This document shows positions 1-38,900 of a stretch of 64,000 nucleotides of DNA, in pieces. This stretch comes from Bactericera cockerelli (Eukaryota > Arthropoda > Insecta > Hemiptera > Triozidae): positions 4,226,378 through 4,290,377 of the forward strand of contig CM044961.1 of assembly GCA_024516035.1 (NCBI GenBank). The letters are read 5' to 3'. The notes below the pieces were generated by a model. That model was not told the origin of the DNA and did not search any database. It saw only the letters and a list, made by a program, of their open reading frames with translations. A program made the position numbers and the translations under genes. The stretch's first letter is position 1. Each line of letters begins with the position of its first letter.

Positions 1-248
1 CGAGCGGTTCAAATTTTCGCACGTGGTCACGGTTGTCAGCTAATAAACCCTGAAATACCCTTACAATGAACTCCATTCCATTGTTAAAATTCATGCAATA
101 ATTTCGCGTATGCCGTACAGGTAAGTAATTAGGCATCGTAGGTTCCTGGTACTCAATGCGAATGGACCTGAGGTAGTCAGTGGTCTGATGATCTCTATAC
201 AGGGTGATCCTGAAGACGCTGCACATATTAATTATGATTATTATATTT

Positions 249-610
249 CCTCCGTGGCGTAATGGTTGTGACTACTGCACGTAGTCCAGAGATCCTGTGT
301 TCGATCCCCGGTCGGAGCAGATTTTTCACAAAGAAAATTCTGTTCCCTCCGTACATATGAGGCTGGCATTTCCGGCCCTACCTGGGTAGGGCTGGGTGAG
401 GTTAATGTGGGTAGCTGGTACGATTCCCAGCGAATGGAGGGTAAAACCCCCGTCCCAATCCAGGACGGTAAAGCAAAGAATCGTTGGCGTAAGGAAGGGC
501 ATCCAGCCGTAAAAAAATGTGCCAAAACCAACCAACCTCAACCATGAGGTTAAACAACGTCGACCCTGCTTAAGCGGGATAAGACAGAGTAAAAGAAAAA
601 GAAGAAGAAG
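249..610 (+). mobile_element. SINE-B (full length, tRNA-headed)
   Basis: Head CTCCGTGGCGTAATGGTTG with B box GTTCGATCCCC. The body has AATTCTGTTCCCTCC and GTGGGTAGCTGGTACGATTC and ends in a Rep-like GGGTAAAACCCCCGTC segment and an A-rich tail. Open frames here are not genes. Confidence 0.88.
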
Positions 611-1002
611 ATTTTATTTCGCAAATATTTTGCCTTTTATAACATTTTGCATTTTTCTGAACCCTGACAGTAGTGATAGTAGTAGTAATAATGTATATTT
701 ATTTTAGTTTTTTTACAATTTTTGTGGCTCTCTCCCTGAGGAAAACTTCTAAGGAGAGTAAACTAACATCAGATTCACAACTTAACTCATTCTGGCTGGG
801 ATGAATTCTCCCCAATGCAAAGGATTCAATCTATGGGCTACACAGTTCCATATTTCAAGCATTAGTTTGCTAAATTTTAGGTAGGTTTTAATTTGCTAAT
901 TTTTTCAGTTAAAGGTAAAATTCAAGTCGTTCATGATCATACCTCTTAGGCTTACCGCCGTAATAAAGGGACTCATTAGTCCAAAAAAAGTTTATACACT
1001 TA

Positions 1003-1336
1003 TTACATTTGTGTTAATCTCTTTCGTGATATTACAACTACTTAAATTCGCTTTACTAAATCTACGCTGAAACCGGGATTTGAACCACCGACCTCCAGGT
1101 TACAAGTCCGCCAACTTATCGATCAAGTTACTAAGGTCTGTTATTATTATACATCACTCAGCCACGGTGACCTCTTATTTTGAAACACTTTTCATCCACA
1201 TGGACCTCAGTAGCTTGGTCAATAAGGCGGCGGACTTGAAACCTGGAGGTCGTTGGTTCAAGTCCCGGTTTCAGCCTAGATTTAGTAAAGCGAGTTTGAG
1301 TAGTTGTGACATTACGAAAGTGAATAATAATAATAA
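1003..1336. mobile_element. Two SINE-C copies in inverted arrangement
   Basis: A minus copy (1003-1135) and a plus copy (1201-1336) of the element with head GACCTCAGTAGCTTGATCGA and a tail ending in AAAGTGAT-like sequence. They are head-to-head around about 65 bases, so an RNA across them could fold into a long hairpin. Confidence 0.85.
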
Positions 1337-1534
1337 TATCGCCTTATTTATACTGCCCGATTAGGGCTATTAAGTCCCATTATTCCAGCAGTAAGCCCAA
1401 GACGTATTATTATGTGGCAAAAATCCCAAATGGGAGGATAACTTGTCTTGTCCCGGCTGGGTTTCGAACCCGCGACCTCTGGAATCTCTCGATTCACACA
1501 GTGCCGCCTTTACCACTGAGCTATCGGGACAGAC
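1324..1534 (-). mobile_element. SINE-A (full length, tRNA-headed)
   Basis: Minus-strand head TGTCCCGATAGCTCAGTGG with B box GGGTTCGAAACCC. The body contains CCCATTTGGGATTTT and GGCAGTATAAATAAGGCGAT and ends in an ATT microsatellite. The most frequent SINE of this window. Confidence 0.9.
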
Positions 1535-1795
1535 TAACAGCTACCGGGACAGAATAACACAAATATGATAACTTTTAACTTCTTTTTAACACTTTTCACC
1601 CACATATAGCAACATACTGTCCTCCCAGTATATCTAGATCTCCGGAATGTCCTAGCTTAAATGGCGCACTCAAGCAACAAGTGTCATCGCCGTGTCAGGG
1701 TGACTTCATTAGTGATGCTATTGTGCCGAGATGAGCTGAGGTAGATCTCCTAAACCTATGCAGTGAGATCGACTTATCTCCTATAGTGCGCGAAC

Positions 1796-1975
1796 ACAAC
1801 GGAGGTCTATACCCTGAACCCTGGGATGGAGCCAGTACCACGTTAAATAATCTTATCATGCTATTAAATTAAGCGGCCACCAAACGGAGGCCTATACCCT
1901 GGACCCTGGGGCAGAGCCAGTACCACGTAAAATAATCTTACCATGCCATTGAATGAAAGCGGCTACAACGGAGTT
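1796..1975 (+). repeat. Tandem duplication, two copies of about 90 bases
   Basis: ACGGAGGTCTATACCCTGAA ... GAGCCAGTACCACGTTAAAT occurs twice (1796-1884 and 1885-1975) with about 85-90% identity. A related segment with the same CCTGGACCCT wording lies at 38703-38900. Function unknown. Confidence 0.75.
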
Positions 1976-2034
1976 CCGAAAATTGTCTGTATCAAGCTGA
2001 AGGTATAGGTACCAGAGTCTCGGGTCGAGGGTCT

Positions 2035-2178
2035 AGATTTAGAATTTGGATGGGAAACCATTCAAATTCGAACCCCCGTGATGCTGGCTATTCCCGGCCC
2101 CACCCAGGCTGGGTGAGTCTAACGTGAGTAGCTGTTTTGTGACTTTCCAGCGAATGAAGGGTAAAAACCTCCTTTTGA
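2035..2178 (-). repeat. Rep-1 fragment
   Basis: Contains CCCGTGATGCTGGCTATTCC and a GGCTGGGTGAGTC segment. Part of the family with head GTTTAACGTCGCTTTCAACT found throughout the window. Confidence 0.7.
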
Positions 2179-2333
2179 TAAAAAAAACTGACCCTAATTT
2201 TAAAGCTCATCAGGGATATATTAGAAATCACGACGCAACAAAATTATTTACCATCCATTCGTAACTTTACGTTGCTGAACCCCGCTTATCCAAAGGGAAC
2301 ATGTCTACAATATCTACATAATTTTAGTTTGTG

Positions 2334-2664
2334 TAATATCGCTTTATTTGTACCATCCGATTCAGACTAATAAGTCCCATTATTCCAGTAGTCAGCCCAA
2401 GACGTATTATTACATGGTGGCGCCGAATCTAGGTCCAAAATGATGTGCGGCAATGCCTCATTGTGTACTTGTGTAGAGTAGGATTAGCAAAAATATATAC
2501 AAAGCCATGCCTCGGGCCGGAAAGTCCCGGAACTTAGGTTCAGCCATTATTACGTGGTCAAGATTCCACATGGGAGGATAACTTGTCATGTTCCAGCTGG
2601 GTTTCGAAACCACGCCTCTGGATTACCAGACTGACGCCTTGACCACTGAGCTACCCGGACAGAC
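2334..2664 (-). mobile_element. SINE-A interrupted by about 130 bases
   Basis: Tail at 2334-2414 and head at 2545-2664 (ends CCCGGACAGAC). The insert 2415-2544 contains a short direct copy of the ATTATTAC boundary. Otherwise as the other SINE-A copies. Confidence 0.75.
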
Positions 2665-2761
2665 AGTACACCACACGGAACAAGGATTTAGATTTTTTTA
2701 TATAAATAAGTTTAAGGAAGAAAATAGTATTCCAATAATATTATTTACAAATTCCTACGTA

Positions 2762-3477
2762 TTACCTACTTCCGAAAAAATTCTAATATTAGAAATCGGA
2801 AGTATTGTGTTCGTTTTTGTAATAAAAAATATTTTTTTGTTCCGATTTCAATTTCATATTTCTGGACCTTTCATAACCTCCTGAGCAACTTTTGTTTTGT
2901 GTCTGTCGCTCGGTCTGTTCAATACATTTCTTGTAACGCGCAAATCTCAGAAAATAGTGAACGGATTTTGACGAAATTTTGCACACATATAGGAGACGTT
3001 CTGTAGATTGTGAAATTTTAAATTCATCAACTTCACACAAGTGGTTCTTGGTGATAGAGACCATGCGCCTGACCACTAACTTTATACTTATACGCTTAAT
3101 TCTCGTGAACGGTACACCAGATTTTATTGGAGATTTGCATGTTGATGCGTATTAGTGTTTCAAATATTGCATTTAAATATATGATTTAGGTCTGATATTT
3201 AAGAAAATCCAAAATTTTAAACAAAAAAATGCAAAAATAATGTCTGAATTTACTGTAATTTTACAGAAATGCCGATACAGAATTTTTTTGTAGAATGTAG
3301 AACAAAATTTGAATCTAGAATGTAGGAAAAACGGTATTCTATATACCTAAACCAAATTTGAAGAAAATCGGTTGAGTATCTTGGGAGATGCGAGTGATTT
3401 AGTATAAAATATCAAAATTGCCAAGTGTATACAATGTGAACCAATCACGAGGAAGTATTGTGTCCATAATTGGCAGT
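2762..3477 (+). repeat. Rep-4 element, palindrome-ended
   Basis: Begins with the near-palindrome TTCCGAAAAAATTCTAATAT/TAGAAATCGGAA and ends at CACGAGGAAGTATTGTGTCC. It shares its length and internal order with the copy at 44778-45526 (TTGTAACGCGCAAATCTC, GCGCCTGACCACTAACTTT). No coding capacity is visible. Confidence 0.8.
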
Positions 3478-4211
3478 ATATTTTTTTCTTCTGTTTGTCA
3501 TAGAATTAATCCCAATAGAGGCTAATGATATTTATTTAATACGATTCCTACTTATGCTATTCCTATACGCTTGTTCTTTGAGTTTGTTTTCTTATTCATT
3601 ATTATTAATTATTATTGTCTTATTATTACAATTAAAATCGTCGAGAGCCTCTTTCCTTTTCCTCGAGGAATAAATAATTCTCACTGATATATAAATGAAT
3701 TATTCATCCCCGCATAAATACATAATAAAACCGAACCGCTCTACTGATTCGTTTTATATTGTCCTGGATCTCAGCTTTTATTATTGTTGATGGGGAACTA
3801 GAATTTTAAAGGTGAATTATAAACTAAATAAGTAAATAATAAACTAGAAGTAAACTAGAATTTTGAAGGCGCACTAGTATTCTAAAAGTAAACTAATTTT
3901 TTTTTGAATTCTTAAGATTAATTAAAAATTTAAAAGGTACACTAGAATTTTCAAGAGAAAATTGAAAAAAAACCATGTCTCAAGCATGATTTCCTTTAAT
4001 ATTATTGGCCAATACCTTGCTTGAGACATTGCTTAGCCAAAGTTCTCTGTTCATGAATCTGTTAGTCAGGGTCATAAGTTTCCTACAGCATGTATTTATA
4101 AACAGAAAACCTCGTCTGAGGAATGTCCTAAGTAAGATTTCCTTTAATATTATTGGAAAATACCTTGCTATAAAAAAATAAAATACCTTGTTTGAGACAG
4201 TCATGTATCAT

Positions 4212-4460
4212 CATCATAGGGTGGCGTCATCGTGAACGATGGTAGCCAGACAGTGGAGGAACGACTCAGCACATCTACCATTGTCTTTACAAGAACCAAG
4301 CCAATGCTGGTCTACTCCTTGTTTATAGTCCCCCAGCCAGACTGCTGGTCTACTCCCTGTTTATAGTCCCCCAGCCAGACTGCTGGTCTACTCCCTGTTT
4401 ATAGTCCCCCAGCCAGACTGCTGGTCTACTCCCTGCTCATAGTCCCCCAGCCAGACATTG
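4212..4460 (-). repeat. Rep-2 with 37-base tandem units
   Basis: Contains GGTAGCCAGACAGTGGAGGA and then about four repeats of a unit ending TGTTTATAGTCCCCCAGCCA. Related copies are at 35990-36230, 47913-48195 and 62454-62580. Confidence 0.85.
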
Positions 4461-5340
4461 CTTAGCCAAAATTCTCTGTTCAGAAATATGGCTGTTGGTC
4501 ATGGTCACAAGTTTCCTACAAGTAAGCAAACGTCTCATTATCACCCCAGTTCAAAGTTGACTGTATCGGACGGATCAGTAATATATTCACTGTTCTCTCC
4601 ATACTTCGTCCCATTCAATCAGAGCTAGCCGTACCTAATACCTATCTCATCAACAAGGTACACTACCTCATCTAAACCGGAGATAACCAAACCTCACTCA
4701 ATGTAGAATTAAATGTACCACACACAACAGTACATGTAACTCGGAGTCATTGTGTCAAACAGAAATCTAAGTGACCCGTCGAGAAAATATTAAAAACACT
4801 TTCATAATATCGGTTGCTATCTCTATTGATTTCATTTGTTCACCACTTTTAATTGTTAATTAAAAACACCAAAAATATTGTGTGTTTTTGATTAAAAACA
4901 CCGAAAATATCGTGTGTTTTTTAACTGCTGTTTTTCAGTTGATTTTCGAGTGTTTTCGTAATTTGTGTGAATTGATTTGTGATTTCGTTTTTCTAAATCC
5001 CACCAGCCTTAGATTAGATTGTTTTTAAGTCAATGTCATTTGTTCCACTCCTGGCTTTTCAACGTCTGATCTAGTCATTTGCACCTGAATTAAAATAAAA
5101 TAAAATTTGCTAATAAATCTTTTTTTTTTTTTTTTTTTTTTTTCAAAATTGCAATCCCTTAAAATCATAATTATTTTCTAGAGGTGTATAATAAAAACAC
5201 CCTTAACTCATTACTAAATTTTCACCCGTAGAATTTTCAATTTGTTCTCGCGGATCATTGAATTTTTGACTTCAACCACCATTTAATAATAATTATCATA
5301 ATAACATACATAGTTTGACCGTATTGATTAAAGTTTTGCC
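4461..5340. other. No gene seen
   Basis: A/T-rich intergenic sequence with a T-run at 5120-5143. No exon-like frame, repeat head or RNA fold was recognised. It may contain the promoter of the SV2-like gene. Confidence 0.5.
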
Positions 5341-5611
5341 ATAAAAAAAACTTCTGTGGACTTATAGTGAGCTCATTGACAGATTTCATTGTATCAAAGG
5401 AAAAGCATTAAATCAACCAAAAATGTAAATCACTCGCCATTTTACAATCGGATAACGTTGACAATATCTTTTACTCCCCAATTTCGAGCTAATTTTACTG
5501 ATTTGAGGTGCTTTCTAAGAAGGATACATAGGTCTGTTGTTGCAGCCGGTCGTGAATAGATTTCGACGGTGAATTCCTGATTCCGGATTACTTTAACTTC
5601 CATCAAGCACG

Positions 5612-31963
<26,352 letters not shown>

Positions 31964-31999
31964 GAAGTTACCACGAATGCTGGAAAATTCCAGAAATTC

Positions 32000-32156
32000 T
32001 TGGAGTAGAGATAGAGAGATATAGTGATAGAAAAACTGAGAGATAAAGAGAGAGAGAAGAGAGTGAAAGAGAAAGAAAGAGAGAGAAAGAGAAAGAGAGA
32101 GAGAGAGTGAAAGAGATAGAAAGAGAGAGAGAGAGAGAAGAGAGAAGAGAGAGAAA

Positions 32157-32187
<31 letters not shown>

Positions 32188-32396
32188 GAGAAAGAGACAA
32201 AGTGAAAGAGAAGGAAAAGAGAGAAAGAAAGAGAAGAAAAAGAGAGAGTGAGAAAAAGAGGGGAGAGAGGAGAGAGAGAGAGAAAAGAGAGATAGAAAGA
32301 GAGAGAGAGAGAGTGAAAGAGAAAGAGAGTGAAAGAGAGAGAGAGTGGAGAGAGAGAGAGAGAGAGTGGGAAAAGATAGAGAGAGAAAGAGAGAGT

Positions 32397-32430
<34 letters not shown>
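32000..32430 (+). repeat. Purine-only (GA)n-rich tract
   Basis: About 430 bases of AGAGAGA-type sequence with few T and almost no C, inside the presumed 3' UTR of the SV2-like gene. Long open frames on both strands here are artefacts of the composition. Confidence 0.95.
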
Positions 32431-32432
<2 letters not shown>

Positions 32433-32689
32433 ATGTCCTTTACAAAGCTCAAAGCTTTCTGTGAACAAATAATTACTATAAAAATAATTTGTAGCATTGA
32501 TCAAATTTGATATTATTACGCAGTGTTTTAGATTTAGGATATTATAGTTTTTTGTGACTTTCTAAAAGTGACATTAAAAAGAGATAGCCAAAATAATTTT
32601 AAGTGACACTCTAGAATAATATGAAGACAGATTTTTACTAGAAATTTACAAGTATTGGTTTTCCTCTGAGCCAAAACATTTTGTTATTG

Positions 32690-32695
32690 AATAAA
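32690..32695 (+). promoter_or_regulatory. Candidate polyadenylation signal of the SV2-like gene
   Basis: AATAAA about 730 bases after the stop codon. It is the first canonical hexamer seen downstream, beyond a purine-rich tract. The assignment is inferred from position only. Confidence 0.4.
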
Positions 32696-32837
32696 TTCGC
32701 AACATTTTAAGTTCGACTCCCACTGTGTGAAACATTGGTCAGCAACGCATTGCAACGCTTTCTGTACAAATTCCGTCACACAATTCTGTGAAGCCAGCGT
32801 CTCTGGTACGTTGAATGAACCAGTTCTCATTATTATA

Positions 32838-33020
32838 GTGCACTGGTAGTCAAGTGGTTAACGCGCTAGTTGGTTCGAATCCTAACCAGTGCATGAATTT
32901 TCCTCATTTATTTGAGTTTGTTATCACATAATAAGAAGACTCTGAGGGTTAGGTGGTAGAAAATGCATTGAGCATTAACCTTGCCTGGTGGTTACCTTCC
33001 ACTAAAGAGAGTTAGTATTA
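32838..33020 (+). mobile_element. SINE-F (plus strand)
   Basis: Head GCACTGGTAGTCAAGTGGTT, B box GGTTCGAATCC, tail GGTGGTTACCTTCCACTAAA plus ATTATT-type repeats. The cleanest copy of the family here. Confidence 0.88.
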
Positions 33021-33257
33021 TTATAATTATTATACAAATTCGATCAAATTTTATTTACAGTAAAATTATAGCATGTAAATATGAAATAAAAATTGCTAAA
33101 AGTTTGCGGGAAGTGGGCGAAAACAATAAAACAAAATACATACATATAAACTCTGTTTCGTGTTAATATAGGCCGGTTGGCTGGCGCTACTTGACGAGCG
33201 CTCGCCTCCCGGCGAGCTTGATACATAGATAGGAATATTTACAATGTAAAATTATAG

Positions 33258-33460
33258 AAACAAAACTTGATCAAGGGTAATGCTAATGCCAACGGCCAGC
33301 AAGGCTAGGACTTAGATGGGTGACCATTCAAATTTGAACTCTCGTGATGCTGGCTATTCCCGGCCCCACTCTGGCTGGGTGAGGTTAATTTGAGTATCTG
33401 GTTTGTTATTTTCCAGCTATTGAAGGCTAAAATTCCAGTCGTTATATGACCATTTGAAGT
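33258..33460 (-). repeat. Rep-1
   Basis: GCTAATGCCAACGGCCAGCA ... CTGGCTGGGTGAGGTTAATT with the AAATTTGAACTCTCGTGATG segment. Head partly lost. Confidence 0.7.
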
Positions 33461-33674
33461 ATATTTTAGTATATTTACTTGAAGTATATTTGTACAGTAA
33501 TTAAAACACGGTTCGACAGGGAGATTAAAAAAAAAAAAAACGGCAAAACTTTTTAACTTTTTCCACTCAGTGGCATCCCTGCTGAGAGGAAGAACTTTGA
33601 GAAACGCTGCAATACGTCTCGAAAATTGAAACAAAATGTTGCGCCTAATAGTGGAAAATCGGCCTTCTACTATT

Positions 33675-33815
33675 TAGGGCCAAATTATAGAACCGGATTA
33701 AAGTTAAGATAAGCTAGACACGCCCTCAAGTTGTAGTTTCAACCAATCACAGCACACTATAGCCCGAGTTGAGGGACAGTCTGACTTATCTTAACTTTAA
33801 TCCTGAATTTTTTTG
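33675..33815. mobile_element. MITE-2 foldback element
   Basis: CGGATTAAAGTTAAGATAAG and its complement TTATCTTAACTTTAATCCTG flank TTTCAACCAATCACAGC and two CTCAAGTTG/CGAGTTGAGG arms. Confidence 0.8.
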
Positions 33816-34485
33816 GTATACTCACCTAATACCTCGTTTTGTGTAAATATGCAGTATTTGTACATTTTCAAATATTTTTATCCTCCCACCGCTTAGATTA
33901 ATTAGTTTTATTATACCTAAGGTAATTTTAATTAAGTTCACAATTATCTATTTTAAATTTCGCATTATTATACTAAAACTTAAGATGACTAGGATAAGAA
34001 AAGTATCAGCTAGGATAAAAAACGTATGAACTACTTGTGATGAAAACAGGATTGAGGATAAGGTTTAATTTATGGTTAGTTTTTTTAAGTTTTTATCTAA
34101 AATTTAAATTCATCACGATAATTATTACCTAATTTGAATATATAACGTAATATTAAGATAAGATATTTATATAAAAAAGTAAACAATTGTATTCCTAAGT
34201 TGTATAATATACCTATTTTTATTTAATTCTAAACTGTCCTTCTATAATTACCTACTTGGAGTAGTTTAATAATATTATAATACGAATATGATAGATTTAG
34301 TTAGAACTATTTATTTAATTAATTATATGTTTTGCGATACTTAAGAGTACCTACACTTCCTACCTTCCTGAAATAAATTGATGAGAAAATAATTTATCTC
34401 ATTTAATTCACTGCTATTTTCATTTTATAACCTAGGACATGTTTGCCAGAGCTATGAGTTATTGAAGATTATAATTCAGGGAACC
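33816..34485. other. No gene seen between SV2-like and CSD genes
   Basis: Very A/T-rich intergenic DNA without recognised repeats, exon frames or RNA structure. Confidence 0.5.
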
Positions 34486-35260
34486 GACCTCACTAGCTTG
34501 ATCGATAAGGCGGCGGACTTGTAACCTGGAGGTCGGTGGTTCAAGTCCCGGTTTGAGCGTAGATTTAGTAAAGCGAGTTTGATTAGTTGTGATATTATCA
34601 CAAAAGTGATGTACACAAATAATTATGATGTTTTATAATTCGAGGAGATGTTGAAGAAGCAAAATGAAGAGGACGACCAAGGAATATGTGAAATTGTGGA
34701 CAGATGAAATCAAGACCCGAACGGATCTCACATTATCAGACAATTTCATCAACTTGAAAATATTTACCTATAATTTAGTAGAGAAATACAAAATAGTCAA
34801 AATATTCGGGTATAATTTAGTAGAGAGGTATGACCATGAACTCCATGCAGATGAAAGCGATGTTTAACAAAAAAAAATATACGATACAGCATTCACAGTT
34901 TCCGTGCTGGTTAGTCTAGTATTCCAGGTACCGTAGTTTTTTCCCTTAATAGTCTGTTATCATATTTGTGTTAATCACTTTCGTGATCTCACAACTACTC
35001 AAACTATCTTAACTAAATCTTCTCTGAAACCGGGACTTGAACCACCGACCTCAAGGTTACAAGTCCGCCTTATCGATCGAGCTACTGAGGTCGGCTTAAA
35101 AAAAAGTATTCTATTTTTTGATTTAATCACAATCGTGATGACGCAAATACTCAGACCCACTCTGCTAAATTTTAATCTTACTCGGGACTCGAACCACCGA
35201 CCTCCAGGTTACAAGTCCACCGCCCGCCGTCTTATCGATCAGCTGAGGTCGGTTACCCTA
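34486..35260. mobile_element. Cluster of three SINE-C copies
   Basis: Plus copy 34486-34625 (CCTCACTAGCTTGATCGATA head), minus copy 34965-35096 and minus copy 35105-35255. The last two are in tandem. All share GGTGGTTCAAGTCCCG and the GTAAAGCGAGTTTGA-type body. A cluster just upstream of the CSD gene. Confidence 0.86.
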
Positions 35261-35718
35261 GGATATTATTCTAATCAATGTCCATATCAGCCAGCGTCAT
35301 AAACACACAATTTTAAGCCCTCTCGCATCTACTCCAGTTCATTCAATTTTCCAGGCAGTGATAAGCGAATCTTCCGAAAAAGATTGTTTTCGGTATTGTA
35401 TTCTTTCTGCAAATTCTCTAAATTCAAACTAAAATCTAAATTTTACTTTGTCAAAGAATATTAATTAGTTTTTAAAACTGGTACCCGTAAAACTATAGTA
35501 GTTAATAGTGCGTAGGTCCGTCATTTCCAGAGGATCACTTACCTTTTATTGTAAGTTTTCTACAAATCTTTATAAAATCAAAAAAAAATTCAATTAAAAA
35601 AAATAACCATAAACAGAAAGAAAAAAAAAAAAAAAAAAAAAACAGATTGTGTCAAGAAACAGCTGTACTACAAAAACAGTGAAATCCTTTCTACTAGTCA
35701 GTTATCTCGTGACGTGCA
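35261..35718 (+). other. Presumed promoter and 5' UTR of the CSD gene
   Basis: Mostly unique sequence with an A-run at about 35620-35643. No TATA box or initiator stands out. Assigned by position only. Confidence 0.3.
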
Positions 35719-35920
35719 ATGGAAAAACCGATCATCGAAAAGGCGATCCGCGGGACGTTAAAGTTTCTGGTTTTCAACCGTTTCTACGGTTTCATCACCC
35801 GGTTCGATACCCGGGAGGATATTTTCGTGCACGGATCAGAAATCCGCTACATCAACCCGATGCAGTTCACAAGACGATGCGGAGACTCGGTGATCTTCGA
35901 TCTGGCTGTCGGAGTAAAAG
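35719..35920 (+). CDS. CSD gene exon 1 (most of the cold-shock domain)
   Basis: Starts at the first in-frame ATG (MEKPIIEKAIRGTLKF) and ends at donor GTAAGA, 35921, in phase 1. It holds both RNP motifs. An A-rich run lies just upstream (about 35580-35643). Confidence 0.85.
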
Positions 35921-38900
35921 GTAAGATTTTGAATTTTACTAGCTAGTTACACCAGTTTTTTTATATTTTTTTTTGTTGGTATTATAATAATCTGGCTAGG
36001 GGACTATAAACATATAGTAAATCAGCAGTCTGGCTGGGGGACTATAAACAGGGAGTGGACCAGCAGTCTGGCGGGGGGACTATAAACAGGGAGTAGACCA
36101 GCATTGGCTTGGTTCAGGGGGCCCTTGTCAATTATTAGCCTCCTTGTAAAGACAGTGGTAGAAGTGCTGAGTCTTTCCTCCACTGTCTGGCTACCATCGT
36201 TCACGATGACGCCACCCTATGATGATGATTATAATAAGTATGAGTTCCCCACTATAAAGCCATATAATATCGAAATATTGATAGGCTTTCATATCTGAGG
36301 GACGTTAAGCATGGAGGACACCAGTGTCTCGCTAGAGGGCAGAGAGCAGACTATAGAACCATATAACAGGGCTGTTAGTTTCTCAAGGGTTTAAAGGCTT
36401 GAAAAAAAAGCCCAAGTTCTCACGACTGTTAATCACACAAAGAGATTATGTGGTTCTGAACGAGATAGCTTCTCCACTTATGATGGTTAGAGACCATCAC
36501 TCCTCTCAGCTCTAGCCAAGCTAGTTAGTTACAACAAAAACAAGGGTTCGGTGGAAGGGATTGCCAGAGACAGTAACCCCGCCCTTTAGTTAGGACATCT
36601 ATTTATATTTTATCTAACTGTTTATATTTTATGAGGGCACGAAAAGTTCAGTGGTCAAGCACTTGCTTGCTATGCGGAAGGTCCCGGGTTTGAACCCACG
36701 CGCCGACAAAAATTTGTATTCATAATTTGGTTACAGTTCTTTGTAAGGGATACCTCCCGGTGCGCTCGTGTTGACCCAGCATCTAAATGGGAAGTATTGT
36801 GTCACTTCTCGCCCATCAGAGGGGAGGCATACTACGGGATGGGCAGGCTGCAACACAGACCTCAAGCGTCTAAATAAGTAGCTCCTGTTTCATGGCTACG
36901 AAATAGAAAAGGCTGTAAAACACTCATTTTTTAAAAAATCTAAGTTGTTTATCGTTTTTTTGCTTATATTGTTGTCAATTTTGTATCTAAATTTTTGTCA
37001 TTAATTGTTTGTACACATGTCCTGTTTATAAATGAAAGAACATTAAGACTGCGTTAGGTATTGCCTGTTATCGTTTCTGGTTTAAAAGGTGTAAACGCAG
37101 GTAAAATAAAAATAATAACAACCTCCTTAGAAGTATTCCTTAGGGAGAGAGCCACAAAATTGTAAAAAAACAACTAAAATAAATATACATTATTACATTT
37201 AAAAAAAAAACCACTGTCATAGCTTTAAATTATGACAATGCTTCCTCATTTTCGCCACAGGTCTGGAAGCAGTGAACGTGATTCTCAACCTCGCCGAGCA
37301 GGCAGAGGAAGACTTGTGCGATGACAGTAGCTCCGACAAGGATTCCATCTATCAGTTTGACAAGAGCCGCATGTCGAAGCCAGCCCTGATGATCATGAAG
37401 AAGAAACCGCCAGGCCTGGATGACAGTAATGGAGTCCTGAGTAAGTATAATGAAGAAAAAAAATTAAAAAGTTTTATTTAAGAAGGTCAAAATTACAAAA
37501 GAAAATACATTCGAACTAGGTTTAGCGTAAGTATACACGCTCGTTTCTATCGCTTGATACTATCGCCTTACTTTAGGACCAATGAGTCCCTAATCGCCCG
37601 ACTAGGACTAATGAGTCCCTTTATTGTAGCAGTTAACCCAAGACGTGTTATTATTGTGTCAAAATGAGTAGTCACCGTGGCGATATATAGACTAATGAGT
37701 CCCTAATCGCCCGACTAGGACTAATGAGTCCCTTTATTCTATCATTAAGCTCAAGACGTGTTTTTATGGTGTCAAAATGAGTATTCACCGTGGCGATATT
37801 AGGACTTATGAGTCCCTTTATTCCAGCAGTAGATAAGCCCAAGACGTGTTATTATGGTGTTAAAATGAGTAGTCATCGTGGAGATTATTAAAAACAGACT
37901 AATAAGTCCCTTTATTCTAGCAGTAAGCCCAAGACGTGTTATGATGGTGACAAAATGAGTAGTCAAAATGACCGAGTGAGTTTGCGCACTAGGCATTGCA
38001 CACATGGTGATCTGGGTTCGATTCCCAGCGGGGTTGGAGTTTTTATGGACTATATTTGAATGTTTGGGGTTCACTCATACCTCGTGAGGAAAAATGAGTA
38101 GCTGTTTTAACACTTTGTGCGCCAAGCCCAAAATCGTGATTTTCCCCTGGGGCCACGATACAAAGGATTGTCTCTCAATATGCTTCAAAACTAGATAGGT
38201 GAAAACCAAGCACACTCTGATCATCCTCAGGAGGCCACGCTTCAAATTCTCAATACAAAATACACAGTAGTGTGGCCCATACTGAGACACAATGCTTCAA
38301 AGAGAGGTCTAGTGTCTCTCAAAATGAGAGACGTGGCCCCAGCGGGAAGTCGCTGTTGCTCATATTGAGCGACGTGGCACACAAAGTGTTAATGTTAGCG
38401 GCGACCATTGGCGGAATTATGGGCAAATGATAAATTTGTGATATAACAGCACACAAAACAAATTTATTTATTTTATTTTATAATATCGCCTTACTTATAC
38501 GGCCCGAAAAGGACTAATGAGTCTCATTATTCCAGCAGTAAGACCAAGAGGTATTATTATGTGCTCAAAATGTCAAAAGGGTTGGGTGGAAGAAATTGCC
38601 ATAGGCAATAACCCCGCCCTATAGTTAGGTCATATGTATTTATGTATTTCTTTCAATTTTATTGTTCATATTGTTTCCATTATTTTTTGTAAGTGGCCAC
38701 AATGAGGACCCTGGACCTAGACCCTAGACCCTGGACCCTACACCCCAGACCCTGATGGTACCTACACCAATGAATAGACGATCCTCTGGACTTCGATAAG
38801 GCCGCTTATCGACCTATGTTATCAATAACATGGTTATATTATTCTGCGTGGTACCGGGGCTACCCTAGGGTCTAGGGCTCTGTTGTGTTCGCGTAACTAG

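Noticed and set aside
38703..38760. Telomere-like ACCCTAG/GACCCTGG run
   Set aside because: The period is irregular and differs from insect TTAGG repeats; a related phrase occurs in the 1796-1975 duplication.
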